The notes: generated by a model from the letters alone, not told the origin. DNA of 64,000 bases from DATJGR01 sp963812255 (GCA_963812255.1 CAWEUM010000003.1:620001-684000), one strand, 5' to 3'; positions 9,156 to 17,491 are shown, counted from the first letter of the stretch. Numbers and translations: made by a program.

Positions 9156-10523
9156 ATGCAAACTCAATCATCCGACGGGATGAACGATATCAGCAGTCGC
9201 GAGCGCGTCGAGCTGGCCCTCGCGCGCATCGCCGAGGCGAACGGCGAAGGGGCGCGCGCGTTCGTCAAGGTTTACGCCGACACGGCGCGCGCCGAAGCCG
9301 ACCATTCCGACCGGTTGCGGCAAGCCGGCATCGTGCGTTCGCCGATCGAGGGGATACCGGTCAGCGTCAAAGACCTGTTCGATGTCGGAGGCGACGTGAC
9401 GCGCGCCGGATCGAAGCTGTTAGCAGGCGCGGAACCTGCGCGACACGACGCCGGAGCCGTGGCGCGATTGCGCGCCGCCGGCGCGATCATCGTCGGCCGC
9501 ACGAACATGGTCGAGTTCGCGTTCGGCGTGGTCGGCACGAATCCGCACTACGGAACGCCGCGCAATCCCTACGACCGGGCGGCGGAGCGCGTACCCGGAG
9601 GGTCGTCGTCGGGCGCGGCCGTCGCGGTAGCCGACGGCATGTGCGCGATGGCGCTCGGTACCGATACGCGCGGATCGATTCGAATACCGGCCGCGTTGTG
9701 CGGGATCACCGGATTCAAACCCACCGCCCGTCGGGTGCCGCGTGACGGTGCGTTTCCGCTATCGGGTACGCTCGACTCGGTTGGACCGCTGTGTGCAACA
9801 GTTGCCGAGTGCGCGGTGTACGACGCGATTCTCGCTGCCGAGGATCGGCCTGCACGCCCGCCCCTCGACGCGCGCGGCTTGCGGCTCATGCTGCCGCATT
9901 CCGGCGCGGTCGAGGATCTCGATCCTGCGGTGGCCACCGCGTTCGATGCGGCCCTTGCCACGTTGATCGACGCCGGCGCCCGCATCGTCGACGTACCGAT
10001 GTCGATGTTCGACCGGCAAGCCGAATACTTTCGCGCCGGCGGCCTCGCCGGTGTAGAGGCATATTCGATTCACCGGCAGTGGCTCCACAGATTTGGCGAC
10101 TACGATCCGCGCGTCGGCAAGCGCATCGTGTCGGGTGGCGAACTCGGCGCCGCGGATTACATCGAGCTGCGAGGCTTACGTGACGCATTCATCCGCGAAG
10201 TCGAAGCCGAGCTTGCAGCGTTCGATGCGATGCTGATGCCGAGCGTGCCGTGCATCGCACCGACGATCGCCGAAGCCGCGGCGACCGACGACGACTATTT
10301 CCGCTGGAACGCGCGCATCCTGCGCAATGCCGGACTAATCAATTTTCTCGATGGCTGCGCGGTATCGCTGCCTTGTCACGCAGCCGGTTCCGCGCCGGTG
10401 GGTCTTTCGGTATGCGGAATCGCGATGAGCGATCGGCACACCCTGGCCGTCGCGGAAGCCGTCGAGCGCGCGATCGCATCGACGCGTGAACGCGCCTCGA
10501 TACGCGGCAGCCAACAAATCTAA
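9156..10523 (+). CDS. Amidase-signature family hydrolase
   Basis: About 455 residues of the amidase signature family (Ser-cisSer-Lys triad). The Lys is in PVSVKDLFD, the cis-Ser in VPGGSSSGAAVAV, and the nucleophile region is GTDTRGSIRIPAALCGITG (with an Arg in place of the second Gly of the common DTGGS). GatA-type partners are not nearby, so it is probably a general amidase or hydrolase rather than a tRNA amidotransferase subunit. The start is uncertain: TTG 9141 overlaps the ppc stop, ATG 9156 is the first Met, and ATG 9180 is also possible. The gene runs into the RimK cluster. Confidence 0.85.
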   Translation: MQTQSSDGMNDISSRERVELALARIAEANGEGARAFVKVYADTARAEADHSDRLRQAGIVRSPIEGIPVSVKDLFDVGGDVTRAGSKLLAGAEPARHDAGAVARLRAAGAIIVGRTNMVEFAFGVVGTNPHYGTPRNPYDRAAERVPGGSSSGAAVAVADGMCAMALGTDTRGSIRIPAALCGITGFKPTARRVPRDGAFPLSGTLDSVGPLCATVAECAVYDAILAAEDRPARPPLDARGLRLMLPHSGAVEDLDPAVATAFDAALATLIDAGARIVDVPMSMFDRQAEYFRAGGLAGVEAYSIHRQWLHRFGDYDPRVGKRIVSGGELGAADYIELRGLRDAFIREVEAELAAFDAMLMPSVPCIAPTIAEAAATDDDYFRWNARILRNAGLINFLDGCAVSLPCHAAGSAPVGLSVCGIAMSDRHTLAVAEAVERAIASTRERASIRGSQQI

Positions 10524-10526
10524 ACG

Positions 10527-11000
10527 ATGGGGCGTATCATGAAGCCGTCGCTTGTCATGCTCGGCTGGCGTGAATGGGTTGCGCTGCCGGATCTGGGACT
10601 CTCGCGAATCAAAGCGAAGGTGGATACCGGCGCGCGCAGTTCAACGTTGCACGCGTTCTCGATCGAACTGTTGCGCCGCCGCGGTGCGGACTGGGTGCGT
10701 GTCGGCATGCATCCATTGCAGCGCAGTCGCAAGATCGACGTGTTTTGCGATGCGCCAGTGAAAGATCGGCGTAAGGTGACCGACTCGGGTGGACACGCCG
10801 AGCTGCGCTACGTGATCGACACGACAGTGGTGATCGGCCTCGCGCGCCGCGTCGTCGAGGTGACGTTGACCAACCGCGACACAATGCGCTTTCGTATGTT
10901 GCTGGGACGAACGGCGCTTGCGGGCGACTATGCGGTGGACCCGCGCAGCTCTTATCTGGCCGGTGAGCCGGGTAGCGGAACCCGAATCAAACGGAGGTAG
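10527..11000 (+). CDS. ATP-dependent zinc protease domain protein (RimK-associated)
   Basis: 157 residues matching the Zn_protease family (PF05618) that is habitually encoded next to rimK. Visible features are VMLGWREWVALPDLG, the KVDTGARSSTLHA loop and MLLGRTALAGDYAVDP near the C-terminus. The fold resembles retroviral aspartic proteases. In Pseudomonas a protein of this family (RimB) has been reported to act with RimK in ribosomal-protein modification. Alternative ATG at 10539. Seven bases separate its stop from the rimK start. Confidence 0.85.
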   Translation: MGRIMKPSLVMLGWREWVALPDLGLSRIKAKVDTGARSSTLHAFSIELLRRRGADWVRVGMHPLQRSRKIDVFCDAPVKDRRKVTDSGGHAELRYVIDTTVVIGLARRVVEVTLTNRDTMRFRMLLGRTALAGDYAVDPRSSYLAGEPGSGTRIKRR

Positions 11001-11007
11001 CCAACTC

Positions 11008-11919
11008 ATGCGAATCGCAATCCTTTCCAGAAACTCGCGGCTCTACTCGACGCGCCGTCTGCAGGAAGCGGCCGTTGGCCGCGGCCACGAAGTACGCGTG
11101 GTCGATCATCTGCACTGTTTCATGGACATCACCGCGGCCAAACCAACGATCCATTACCGCAGCGAAGAGTTCGGTCGCAGCAGCTTCGACGCGATCATTC
11201 CGCGCATCGGTGTATCGGTAAACTTCTACGGCACCGCTGTCGCGCGGCAGTTCGAGATGATGGGTGTGTATTGCGTCAATGAATCCGTTGCGATCACGCG
11301 GGCACGTGACAAACTGCGCTCGATGCAACTCCTGTCCCGACACAACGTCGGCATTCCGGTCACCGCGTTCGCCAACCGACCCGACGATGTCGCGGGCCTG
11401 ATCCGTGAGGTCGGCGGTGCGCCGCTGGTCGTGAAACTGCTCGAAGGCACGCAGGGGATCGGCGTAGTGCTGGCAGAAACGAACAAAGCGGCGGAATCGG
11501 TGATTCAGGCATTCATGGGACTGGGCTCGAACATCCTGGTGCAGGAATTCATCAAGGAATCGAAGGGATCGGACATTCGCTGCTTCGTGGTCGGAAATCG
11601 CGTCATCGCGGCCATGCAGCGCCAGGCCCCGGAGGGTGAGTTTCGATCCAACCTGCACCGCGGCGGCAGCGCCACACTGGTGAAGCTGACGCCGGCCGAA
11701 CGACGCACGGCGGTGAAGGCGGCGCAACTGATGGGGCTCAACGTCGCTGGTGTCGACCTGCTGCGATCCAGTCGCGGGCCGCTGGTGATGGAAGTCAACT
11801 CGTCGCCGGGCTTGCGCGGCATCGAAGAAGCCACCCAGAAAGACGTCGCCGGCATGATCATTCAGTTCATCGAGCAGAACGCAAAAGTTGGCAACACCAA
11901 AACCAAAGGCAAAGGCTGA
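11008..11919 (+). CDS. rimK: RimK-type ATP-grasp glutamate ligase
   Basis: 303 residues, start at ATG 11008 after ACGGAGGTA. RimK adds glutamate residues to the C-terminus of ribosomal protein S6 using ATP. The N-terminal segment MRIAILSRNSRLYSTRRL is typical. The ATP-grasp core is visible as PLVVKLLEGTQGIGV, DIRCFVVGNRVIAAMQR, and the Mg-binding VMEVNSSPGLRGIE. It follows the zinc protease gene and overlaps the next gene by about 32 bases. The three form a likely ribosome-modification or aminoacyl-transfer cluster. Confidence 0.93.
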   Translation: MRIAILSRNSRLYSTRRLQEAAVGRGHEVRVVDHLHCFMDITAAKPTIHYRSEEFGRSSFDAIIPRIGVSVNFYGTAVARQFEMMGVYCVNESVAITRARDKLRSMQLLSRHNVGIPVTAFANRPDDVAGLIREVGGAPLVVKLLEGTQGIGVVLAETNKAAESVIQAFMGLGSNILVQEFIKESKGSDIRCFVVGNRVIAAMQRQAPEGEFRSNLHRGGSATLVKLTPAERRTAVKAAQLMGLNVAGVDLLRSSRGPLVMEVNSSPGLRGIEEATQKDVAGMIIQFIEQNAKVGNTKTKGKG

Positions 11920-12952
11920 CCCCGCGCACGCGTTCGAGATCGGCGACACGTCGGTCGCGCCAGGCGAGCGACGCGTCGTCGAATTACCGATCGCATCGCT
12001 GTACACACACGCCGCGCCGCTGAACCTGCCGGTGCATGTGGTATGTGGCCGACGTGACGGACCCCGAATATTCCTGTCGGCCGCCATCCACGGCGACGAA
12101 CTCAACGGCGTAGAAATCATTCGTCGTTTATTGCAACACCGTGCCCTGCGGGCCATGCGAGGCGTGCTGGTCGCGGTGCCGATCGTAAACGCATTCGGCA
12201 TGATTCAGCACTCACGATATCTGCCCGATCGACGCGACCTCAATCGCTCCTTTCCAGGCTCGCCATCGGGTTCATTGGCGGCGCGCCTCGCATACATCCT
12301 GGTGGAGCACGTCGTCAAACCATGCGCCTACGGAATCGATCTGCACACGGGTTCGTCGCATCGAAGCAACCTGCCGCAGGTTCGCGCGGATCTGTCCGAT
12401 CCCGAAACCCGCGCCCTCGCCGGTTCGTTCGGCGTGCCGGTATTGATCAACTCGTCGGTTCGCGACGGATCGCTACGCAGCGAAGCCGCATCTGCCGGTG
12501 TGCGGATGTTGTTGTACGAAGCCGGCGAAGCGTTGCGCTATGACGAGTTGGCCATTCGCGTCGGCGTCGAAGGGGTACTCAATGTGATGCGCGGCCTTGG
12601 CATGATCGTTCGTCGCAGCGCAGCGCAACGCGGCGAACCGTTCATCGCGCACTCATCCACCTGGGTGCGCGCGCCATCGAGTGGCGTCGTAATCACACGT
12701 CGACAGCTCGGTGATCACGTCGGCGATGGCGAGCTACTCGCGGAAATCTGTGACCCGTCGGATTTTTTCGATGGCACGACCGACGCCGTAACGGCCGGCA
12801 CCAGCGGCGTGATCATCGGCCGGACAAATCTTCCGCTCGTCAACGAGGGCGATGCGTTGTTCCATATCGCACGCTTCGAAGACGCGCAGGAGGTTGCCGC
12901 CGAGGTCGCGAGCTTCCATCAGGATATTTTCGATCCGGAACAACAATACTGA
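11888..12952 (+). CDS. Succinylglutamate desuccinylase / aspartoacylase family protein
   Basis: 354 residues of the M14-like AstE/AspA zinc family. Zinc ligands are in SAAIHGDELNGVEI (HxxE) and the later His of YGIDLHTGS. Members remove acyl groups from N-acyl amino acids. The only supported start is TTG 11888, inside the 3' end of rimK, suggesting translational coupling; the lysine-rich first residues (PKPKAK) are read from the rimK tail in another frame. Proteins of this type often sit beside rimK, so the natural substrate may be an acyl-glutamate or a modified peptide. That is inference. Confidence 0.85.
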   Translation: MATPKPKAKADPAHAFEIGDTSVAPGERRVVELPIASLYTHAAPLNLPVHVVCGRRDGPRIFLSAAIHGDELNGVEIIRRLLQHRALRAMRGVLVAVPIVNAFGMIQHSRYLPDRRDLNRSFPGSPSGSLAARLAYILVEHVVKPCAYGIDLHTGSSHRSNLPQVRADLSDPETRALAGSFGVPVLINSSVRDGSLRSEAASAGVRMLLYEAGEALRYDELAIRVGVEGVLNVMRGLGMIVRRSAAQRGEPFIAHSSTWVRAPSSGVVITRRQLGDHVGDGELLAEICDPSDFFDGTTDAVTAGTSGVIIGRTNLPLVNEGDALFHIARFEDAQEVAAEVASFHQDIFDPEQQY

Positions 12953-12984
12953 CGGGGCGAGCGCTGCTCTGAGGACACGACCGC

Positions 12985-13551
12985 TCAACCGAAGTGGGCG
13001 AAATCAACCTCCGCCGCTGCTGAGATTTGATTCGTGCGGCCGGGGTAGCGCAACCAACTCATCGTCATGTTCAGATCCTGAATGACGCTTGTCGCCTCGA
13101 TTCTCGTTCCGTCGTCGAGGTCGACGGAGCCGGTTGTGTGCGCGTCCTTGATCAGGGTGAGGTCGTAGCCGCGGTCAAGTGCACCATACGCCGTCGCGCG
13201 AATGCACCAGTTCGTTGCTGCGCCAGCAAGAGCGATGTGCGTCGCACCGACTTTGGCGAGTTCGTCATCGAGTTGAGTTTGTTCGAAAGACGAGGCGAAC
13301 TGCTTCTGGATGCGTGGTTCGCCCGCTGCCGGAACCAGTTCTTTCACCAAGTGCCAATCGGGACTTCCATGCTCGAGCTGATCGTCCGAGTGCTGCACCC
13401 AAATCACCGGCACGTGCTGCGCGCGCGCTCGCTCGACTGCCAGTGACACGTTCGTAACGATTCGTTGTGCGTCCCATGATTCCTTAATCACGCCCACCTG
13501 GACGTCAACCACCACCAGAACGCCTTTGTTGCCTGCTCGCACCGATGCCAT
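12985..13551 (-). CDS. Isochorismatase-family cysteine hydrolase
   Basis: 188 residues from ATG 13551, with GAGGA eight bases upstream. The cysteine-hydrolase triad is Asp in GVLVVVDVQ, Lys in IQKQFASSFEQT and Cys in AGAATNWCIRATA. This superfamily includes isochorismatases, nicotinamidases and N-carbamoyl amidases; the substrate is not predictable here. It lies 14 bases downstream of a GFA gene on the same strand and is the innermost gene of the accessory island, tail to tail with the RimK cluster. Confidence 0.88.
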   Translation of the reverse strand: MASVRAGNKGVLVVVDVQVGVIKESWDAQRIVTNVSLAVERARAQHVPVIWVQHSDDQLEHGSPDWHLVKELVPAAGEPRIQKQFASSFEQTQLDDELAKVGATHIALAGAATNWCIRATAYGALDRGYDLTLIKDAHTTGSVDLDDGTRIEATSVIQDLNMTMSWLRYPGRTNQISAAAEVDFAHFG

Positions 13552-13565
13552 CGCACTTGTCCTCA

Positions 13566-13952
13566 CTAGAACCAATAATCGCCAACACACCGGCCATCTC
13601 GAGGGAGATCGTCGAAACTCTCGAGACCGTCGAAATGGTCGATGGGGATCTCCGCCACGGCCTCCGGTTCAGTCAGCCGCAGGTTCACCGCGATGCGACG
13701 CCGCCCGGTGTCGTCGGCCTGGAGTGCTCGCCAGTAAGCGACGGAGCCACACGCAGGGCAAAAATGAAACCCGATCGAATCCCCTGGGACGTAAGCTTGG
13801 GTTGGACCCGAGACATTGATGCCTTCGCCCTCGAAGTCGTAGGCCCACAGCACGCCGTAGCGGCGACAGATCGTGCAATTGCACGCCGTCGCCGATTCGG
13901 GGATTCCGTCGAATCGCCATTGAACCGCGCCGCAGTGACAGGAACCTTCCAT
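13566..13952 (-). CDS. GFA / CENP-V family zinc protein (copy 1)
   Basis: 128 residues from ATG 13952 (GGAGGAG five bases upstream). The zinc cysteines are in GSCHCGAV, ACNCTICRRYG and HFCPACGSV, the layout of the glutathione-dependent formaldehyde-activating (GFA, CENP-V) fold. Many members have no proven activity. It is one of four GFA genes within 8.3 kb here and is most like the copy at 20223 (both have CNCTICRRYG). It probably forms a short transcription unit with the isochorismatase-like gene. Confidence 0.88.
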   Translation of the reverse strand: MEGSCHCGAVQWRFDGIPESATACNCTICRRYGVLWAYDFEGEGINVSGPTQAYVPGDSIGFHFCPACGSVAYWRALQADDTGRRRIAVNLRLTEPEAVAEIPIDHFDGLESFDDLPRDGRCVGDYWF

Positions 13953-14323
13953 TTTTGCTCCTCCGAACAATTGAACGCCGCATCAGGAACACCGTCGTAA
14001 GATCCGACGGACCTTCGAGGCACATCGTCGCACCACTCGATGGCGTCCATGATATCTCCCTGGCGCGACGTCGGAGACCCCAGGTACGCACCCGGGATCT
14101 GGTTCGCAGACGATCGAACAGCGACGGCGCACCAGGAAAGAACGACTCCGACACCATCGAGTCGGCTCCTTTGCCGCAGACATGATCAAAACGAAAACAA
14201 CCGCGGAGATCGTAGGTGCGACGAAGTTCGCGATCTCGAACTCTGCATGGATGTCTGATCCACGATCGGCTCCTCCTTTGTACGGCCGTCAGCCAGCCTC
14301 TCTCGATTTACCTCGGTGGCATC
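13953..14323. other. 371-bp stretch without an intact gene
   Basis: No convincing gene is visible. Open frames on both strands (for example 13983-14189 minus, 14182-14385 plus) give Arg/Ser-rich translations with no recognisable family and look like shadows or decayed sequence. The minus strand carries one good ribosome binding site at about 14270-14279 leading into the short frame described separately. No integron core site was found here. Confidence 0.5.
14186..14263 (-). pseudogene. Possible frameshifted small membrane-protein gene
   Basis: AAAGGAGGAG at about 14270-14279 is followed at a normal 7-base spacing by GTG 14263, but this frame stops after 25 codons. A second frame on the same strand reads EFEIANFVAPTISAVVFVLI, a plausible transmembrane helix, just downstream. 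A good translation start joined to a hydrophobic segment in another frame suggests a frameshifted cassette gene. I cannot identify the family. Confidence 0.25.
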
Positions 14324-14749
14324 TCAACGACCGACACCTTTGTGAATCGCCGGATCGCCCTCATTCCAGAGTATCCGTTGCGTAATCGCCGCGATGCGCC
14401 ATGAGCCGCCCGCATCGGACAGCGCAAACTTGTAGAACGCATGCGAATTGAAATTCTTGGTGCCATCCGAACGAAAGATCACGCAGCTTGCCGACACCGA
14501 GGCTGCGCCGTCGTGCGTCTCAATATCCAGATTCGTCAGGACATGATGCGTGGCAAGTTCGTGCAACGCCTCGGACCGAGTTCTTGCGTATTCGTCTGAG
14601 CCAATGGTGGACGGAGACCTACCGCGAAGATCTGTGTAATCGATTTGCATCGTCGGCTCCAGAAGCGCCTCCATCAACTTCCAGTCCTTGAGATCGAAAC
14701 AGTTCATGAATCGGCTCAGCGTGTTTGCGATCTGCTCATGGTCTGTCAT
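14324..14749 (-). CDS. SnoaL/NTF2-like protein
   Basis: 141 residues with the alpha+beta barrel pattern of the NTF2 superfamily, SnoaL_4-like: DHEQIANTLSRFMNCFDLKDW, then MQIDYTDLRGRSPS, HVLTNLDIETHDGAASVSASC and a final GSWRIAAITQRILWNEGD. This fold serves ketosteroid isomerases, dehydratases and beta subunits of ring-hydroxylating oxygenases, and many small orphan proteins. No catalytic residue can be assigned safely. It stands alone on the minus strand with 135 bases before the cytochrome gene, as expected of a single-gene cassette. Confidence 0.75.
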   Translation of the reverse strand: MTDHEQIANTLSRFMNCFDLKDWKLMEALLEPTMQIDYTDLRGRSPSTIGSDEYARTRSEALHELATHHVLTNLDIETHDGAASVSASCVIFRSDGTKNFNSHAFYKFALSDAGGSWRIAAITQRILWNEGDPAIHKGVGR

Positions 14750-14884
14750 CTCTCAAACACCACCAATTGGATTCAGAACAGCTTACGCCAGGTGGCGTTA
14801 CGTTGACCGCGATGCGTCCAACGCCAACGCAAGCCCACGCCAGCCGGAATCTTCCCCCACACACCACCCAACTCGGATTAGGGC

Positions 14885-15463
14885 TCAACTCGGACCTCTC
14901 ATGACCCAGCGAGGGAGCATTGACCTCAGAACGGCGTCTTTGAGCACGTAGTGATGAAAGACGCCGGCGAGCGCGTGCAATCCTGCGAGCCACATGATCG
15001 TGTCATCAAGCCACGTGTGAACTTCTGCGATCTTCGTGCCGAGCGCGTGCGATTCCGCGACCAACGGAGTGAATCGTATTCCCGCAAGTAGCGTGAGAGC
15101 GTGCCCCTCGAGCCAAGCGCCGGAAATGGCGGTAACCGGCACAGCAACGAGAAGAGCATAGAGCACGGCTTGCACTGCCTTGGCCGAGCGTTCCATCCAG
15201 CGCGCAACTTCCGGTGCCGGCGGGCGAGTATCGACTGCACGCCAAACGACTTGCAGCACCAGTAGCACGAGCACACTCAGTCCCAAGGTTTCATGAAGCT
15301 GGCGATCTAAGTCTCGGGCTGCCGAGTAGACATGCTCTTCCGAGCCGCCCGGACCATAAACAAAAGCACCTAACACAAGCATGGCGGTCAGCCAATGCAG
15401 GGTTTGAGCCGCTGCGCCATATCGGATAGGAGGTCTGCGTTCCTTGGTCAATCGAATGGCCAA
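14885..15463 (-). CDS. Cytochrome b561 family membrane protein
   Basis: 192 residues with four hydrophobic segments. Candidate haem histidines are in AQTLHWLTAM, DRQLHETLGLSVLVLLVLQV, IAEVHTWLDDTIMWLAGLHA and FHHYVLKDAV, matching the bacterial b561 (YodB/CybB) arrangement. It would sit in the inner membrane and pass electrons, often between quinol and a periplasmic partner. The start appears to be TTG 15463; an AGAGG is weakly placed upstream. It ends in RWVMRGPS and is unaccompanied by a partner gene. Confidence 0.88.
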   Translation of the reverse strand: MAIRLTKERRPPIRYGAAAQTLHWLTAMLVLGAFVYGPGGSEEHVYSAARDLDRQLHETLGLSVLVLLVLQVVWRAVDTRPPAPEVARWMERSAKAVQAVLYALLVAVPVTAISGAWLEGHALTLLAGIRFTPLVAESHALGTKIAEVHTWLDDTIMWLAGLHALAGVFHHYVLKDAVLRSMLPRWVMRGPS

Positions 15464-15617
15464 CGACGATCGAGCCTCTATATCGTACCTGGCAACGCTA
15501 CGAGATCGCGCGAATGGCAGTTCGTACGCGGCATCAGCGGCAAAGCGGGCGCGGCATCAGCGCAGCGACTTGCTGGGCTTCATTCTCAGTGTCCATTCCA
15601 AATTCCGGTGAGCCTAG

Positions 15618-15971
15618 TCATTGTCCGTCCAGCCACGCGATTGCTTCTGCTTCGTCCGCAAACGATCGAAACTGACGGCCCGATTTCGCTTCGGCTACGT
15701 ACTCGCGAAAACGATCGCTCAGCGGCCCACCCTCTTCGAACACACACGCAACCGTAATCTGATAGTTGACAAGCTTCTGAATGAATTCACCAGCGAACCC
15801 CGTCTGCAGCTTAAAAAACTCCGCCGGCAATTGTCGGTCGCGAAGGAGTACTCGATTGGTGTTCATCTCATAGCTAGCCGAGACAATCGAAAGGGCGTCA
15901 TCGAGACCAACAACCGCGCCGACGCATTCGAGGATCACCGAGCGTGCTTCTGGGAGAGGCCGAGTCTGCAT
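15618..15971 (-). CDS. DUF4180 domain protein
   Basis: 117 residues from ATG 15971, after GGGAGG. The patterns DALSIVSASYEMNTNRVLL, AEFFKLQTGFAGEFIQKLVN and a terminal REYVAEAKSGRQFRSFAD match DUF4180, a small family of unknown function often present as single genes. The frame is open far upstream through a broken membrane-protein gene, but the ribosome binding site and the start of homology fix the start here. Downstream, a degenerate core-like GCTGGGC (15572-15578, plus strand) suggests it ends a cassette. Confidence 0.75.
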   Translation of the reverse strand: MQTRPLPEARSVILECVGAVVGLDDALSIVSASYEMNTNRVLLRDRQLPAEFFKLQTGFAGEFIQKLVNYQITVACVFEEGGPLSDRFREYVAEAKSGRQFRSFADEAEAIAWLDGQ

Positions 15972-16059
15972 GGTGTAGCCTCCCGTGCGACCGAAACGGT
16001 GCAGTTCATCAACAGTCCGCTGCACCGACGAAATGGCCAGAATTCTGCGTGAGCAGCAA

Positions 16060-16370
16060 ACGTTGACTACGTTTTGGACTCGCTTACATTGATTGTAGAT
16101 CGTCTGAGCGATGACCGCGAGACGCCGAAGACTTCCCGCGACTCGCCACGTTGTAGTGAGCGCGAGTCCGGCGTGCAGGACGACGAGAGTCATGAGAGAT
16201 AGCAGAAGAACCGCAAGACTCGCCACGAGCAGGTTGACGAGGCGGACACGCTCAAGTCATGACCATTCGCCTTCGGACCGCCGGCCAAAGACCACGATGA
16301 CACCGGAGAACCCCGCGATCGCGACGGCGGCCTCAACAAGGAGATAGAGCGTTTCATTCGGATCAGGCAC
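16060..16370 (-). pseudogene. Membrane-protein gene with an in-frame TGA
   Basis: From GTG 16370 the minus strand reads PNETLYLLVEAAVAIAGFSG and VIVVFGRRSEGEWS, then a TGA at 16257-16259, then in the same frame LERVRLVNLLVASLAVLLLS and VVLHAGLALTTTWRVAG. Both halves look like one small multi-helix membrane protein of a family with a conserved AGFSG-FGRR-GEW segment. The stop separates two helices that belong together. The 3' part then runs without a stop into unrelated sequence before DUF4180, so the original C-terminus also seems lost. Confidence 0.55.
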
Positions 16371-16510
16371 CGAACCCGGCCGACTAACGATAGAGATCGG
16401 CTGCGCGCTGAGCTGTCGCGACGTTTGTGCGACGCCGGCCCCGCCACAACAACCCCGCTCTGCATCCAGTCTCTCGAGTAAACTGTTCTGTCGATTCCCC
16501 ATCCATCTTG

Positions 16511-16921
16511 CTACTCGTGCGTTTCGTAGCAGGGGATATCAACTGGTAGCTCCGTCCATGACTGTTTGCTTCTGATCCAGTAGTGGGCGTCAGGCATCAG
16601 CCAGCTGGTGTCATCGAGCGTACCCGCCTTGATGCTGCAGAGGTAGCGCGTTCGATTGTATACCCTCACACCGCAGTTCGGGCAGAACGCGCACGTCTTC
16701 GTGCGACCGCTATCTGCTCTAAGATCGAAGGTTCGTAGCTCACCAGAAGTGAGCACGAACGCATCGGGGGAAATTACAAGGCTCATGCCAAATGCACTTC
16801 CTGATTGGCGCTGACAATCCCGGCAGTGGCAGATGTTCAATCGAATGACCTCGCCTTCAACAGCATATCTGATGTAACCGCATTGGCACCCGCCTGATTG
16901 ACCGGACACCTCTGTCATCAT
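16511..16921 (-). CDS. GFA / CENP-V family zinc protein (copy 2)
   Basis: 136 residues starting at the double ATG 16921/16918. Zinc motifs are GGCQCGYIRY, ICHCRDCQRQSG and CAFCPNCGVRV. The ATG follows an integron core site by one base (GTTAGGCG-ATG on the minus strand), the arrangement expected for the first gene of a mobile cassette. The C-terminal half (AGTLDDTSWLMPDAHYW) is the common GFA ending seen in DUF-like members. It is not especially close to copies 1 and 3. Confidence 0.9.
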   Translation of the reverse strand: MMTEVSGQSGGCQCGYIRYAVEGEVIRLNICHCRDCQRQSGSAFGMSLVISPDAFVLTSGELRTFDLRADSGRTKTCAFCPNCGVRVYNRTRYLCSIKAGTLDDTSWLMPDAHYWIRSKQSWTELPVDIPCYETHE

Positions 16922-16922
16922 C

Positions 16923-16975
16923 GCCTAACGCTTGAATTGAGCCGCTGCGTCACTTCGGACCCGGGCTTGCTGGGC
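16923..16975 (-). repeat. Degenerate attC-like site
   Basis: Read on the minus strand this begins with GCCCAGC (16975-16969, one base off the RYYYAAC consensus) and ends with the perfect R' core GTTAGGC (16929-16923), preceded by CTCAATTCAAGC. The end resembles the right half of the well-known aadA-type attC. The left end lies inside the 3' end of the NTF2-like gene. Pairing between the two halves is weak, so it may no longer recombine well. Confidence 0.5.
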
Positions 16976-17393
16976 TTCCTTTGTCAAAGACGATGCGCCA
17001 AACGCCGGGTGCTTCCAGGCGCCAAATGGAGTTGAAGCGCGCAACAATCGTTCCGGCGGAATCGCGTACGGGTCCGGTACTTAAGGCAAGCGAGCCTGAT
17101 TCCAGAACTTCTACCTGATCTGGTTCCCATGAGAACGGCGCCGTTGCCTCTTTGAAGTATTCAGACCATTCATCGGTGATCTGCGCCTTGCCCCGCAGTG
17201 GCCTCGTACCCGCGAAAAACACAGCCTCCTCCGATATGAAGCGAGTAAAGTCATCGAAATTGCGTTCCGCCATCGACTTTGCGAATGCCCGTTCGACAGC
17301 GAATACCTGCTCGATGACCGACGGTGGTGCAGCAGTTATGGGCGAGGAGATGCTGAAAATCATGACTCCTAAAACAGCCAGCATCAGCCGCAC
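16950..17393 (-). CDS. Exported NTF2/SnoaL-like protein
   Basis: About 147 residues. A signal peptide (RLMLAVLGVMIFSISSPITA) ends before APPSVIEQVFAVERAF; then MAERNFDDFTRFISEEAVFF and the closing SIWRLEAPGVWRIVFDKG give a DUF4440/SnoaL-like barrel. Starts possible at GTG 17393, ATG 17384 or ATG 17363. The first two lie inside the right arm of the attC site at 17367-17464, so part of the signal peptide may be encoded by the recombination site. A longer frame reaching 17492 reads through the whole attC and is unlikely to be the true N-terminus. Confidence 0.7.
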   Translation of the reverse strand: MRLMLAVLGVMIFSISSPITAAPPSVIEQVFAVERAFAKSMAERNFDDFTRFISEEAVFFAGTRPLRGKAQITDEWSEYFKEATAPFSWEPDQVEVLESGSLALSTGPVRDSAGTIVARFNSIWRLEAPGVWRIVFDKGSPASPGPK

Positions 17394-17464
17394 CGCAGAG
17401 ACGGGGAAAATTCGCGTATGCAGATTTGATGCCTGGCTGCGGCGCGGCTGCATGCAGTGGTTGG
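17367..17464 (-). repeat. attC recombination site (about 98 bp)
   Basis: On the minus strand it begins with R'' GCCCAAC (17464-17458) followed by CACTGCATGCAGCCGCGCCG, and ends with CTGCGGTGCGGCTGATGCTGG and a decayed R' (GTTTTAGG). The arms pair over about 20 bases with one extra base in one arm (GGCTGCATGC against GGCTG-ATGC), the unpaired-base feature that sets strand choice in attC. It separates the VOC gene from the exported NTF2-like gene in the same reading direction. Confidence 0.7.
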
Positions 17465-17491
17465 GCGGCATCGTGTACCTCATTGGGAGCA

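Noticed and set aside
13983..14189. A 68-codon frame MIMSAAKEPTRWC on the minus strand
   Set aside because: Arg/Cys-rich with no homology pattern or ribosome binding site; only the upstream hydrophobic segment in the same region looks gene-like.
16257..16259. Selenocysteine readthrough of the TGA in the membrane-protein gene
   Set aside because: No clear SECIS-like hairpin directly after the TGA, and Sec has no role in such a helix-loop position; decay is simpler.
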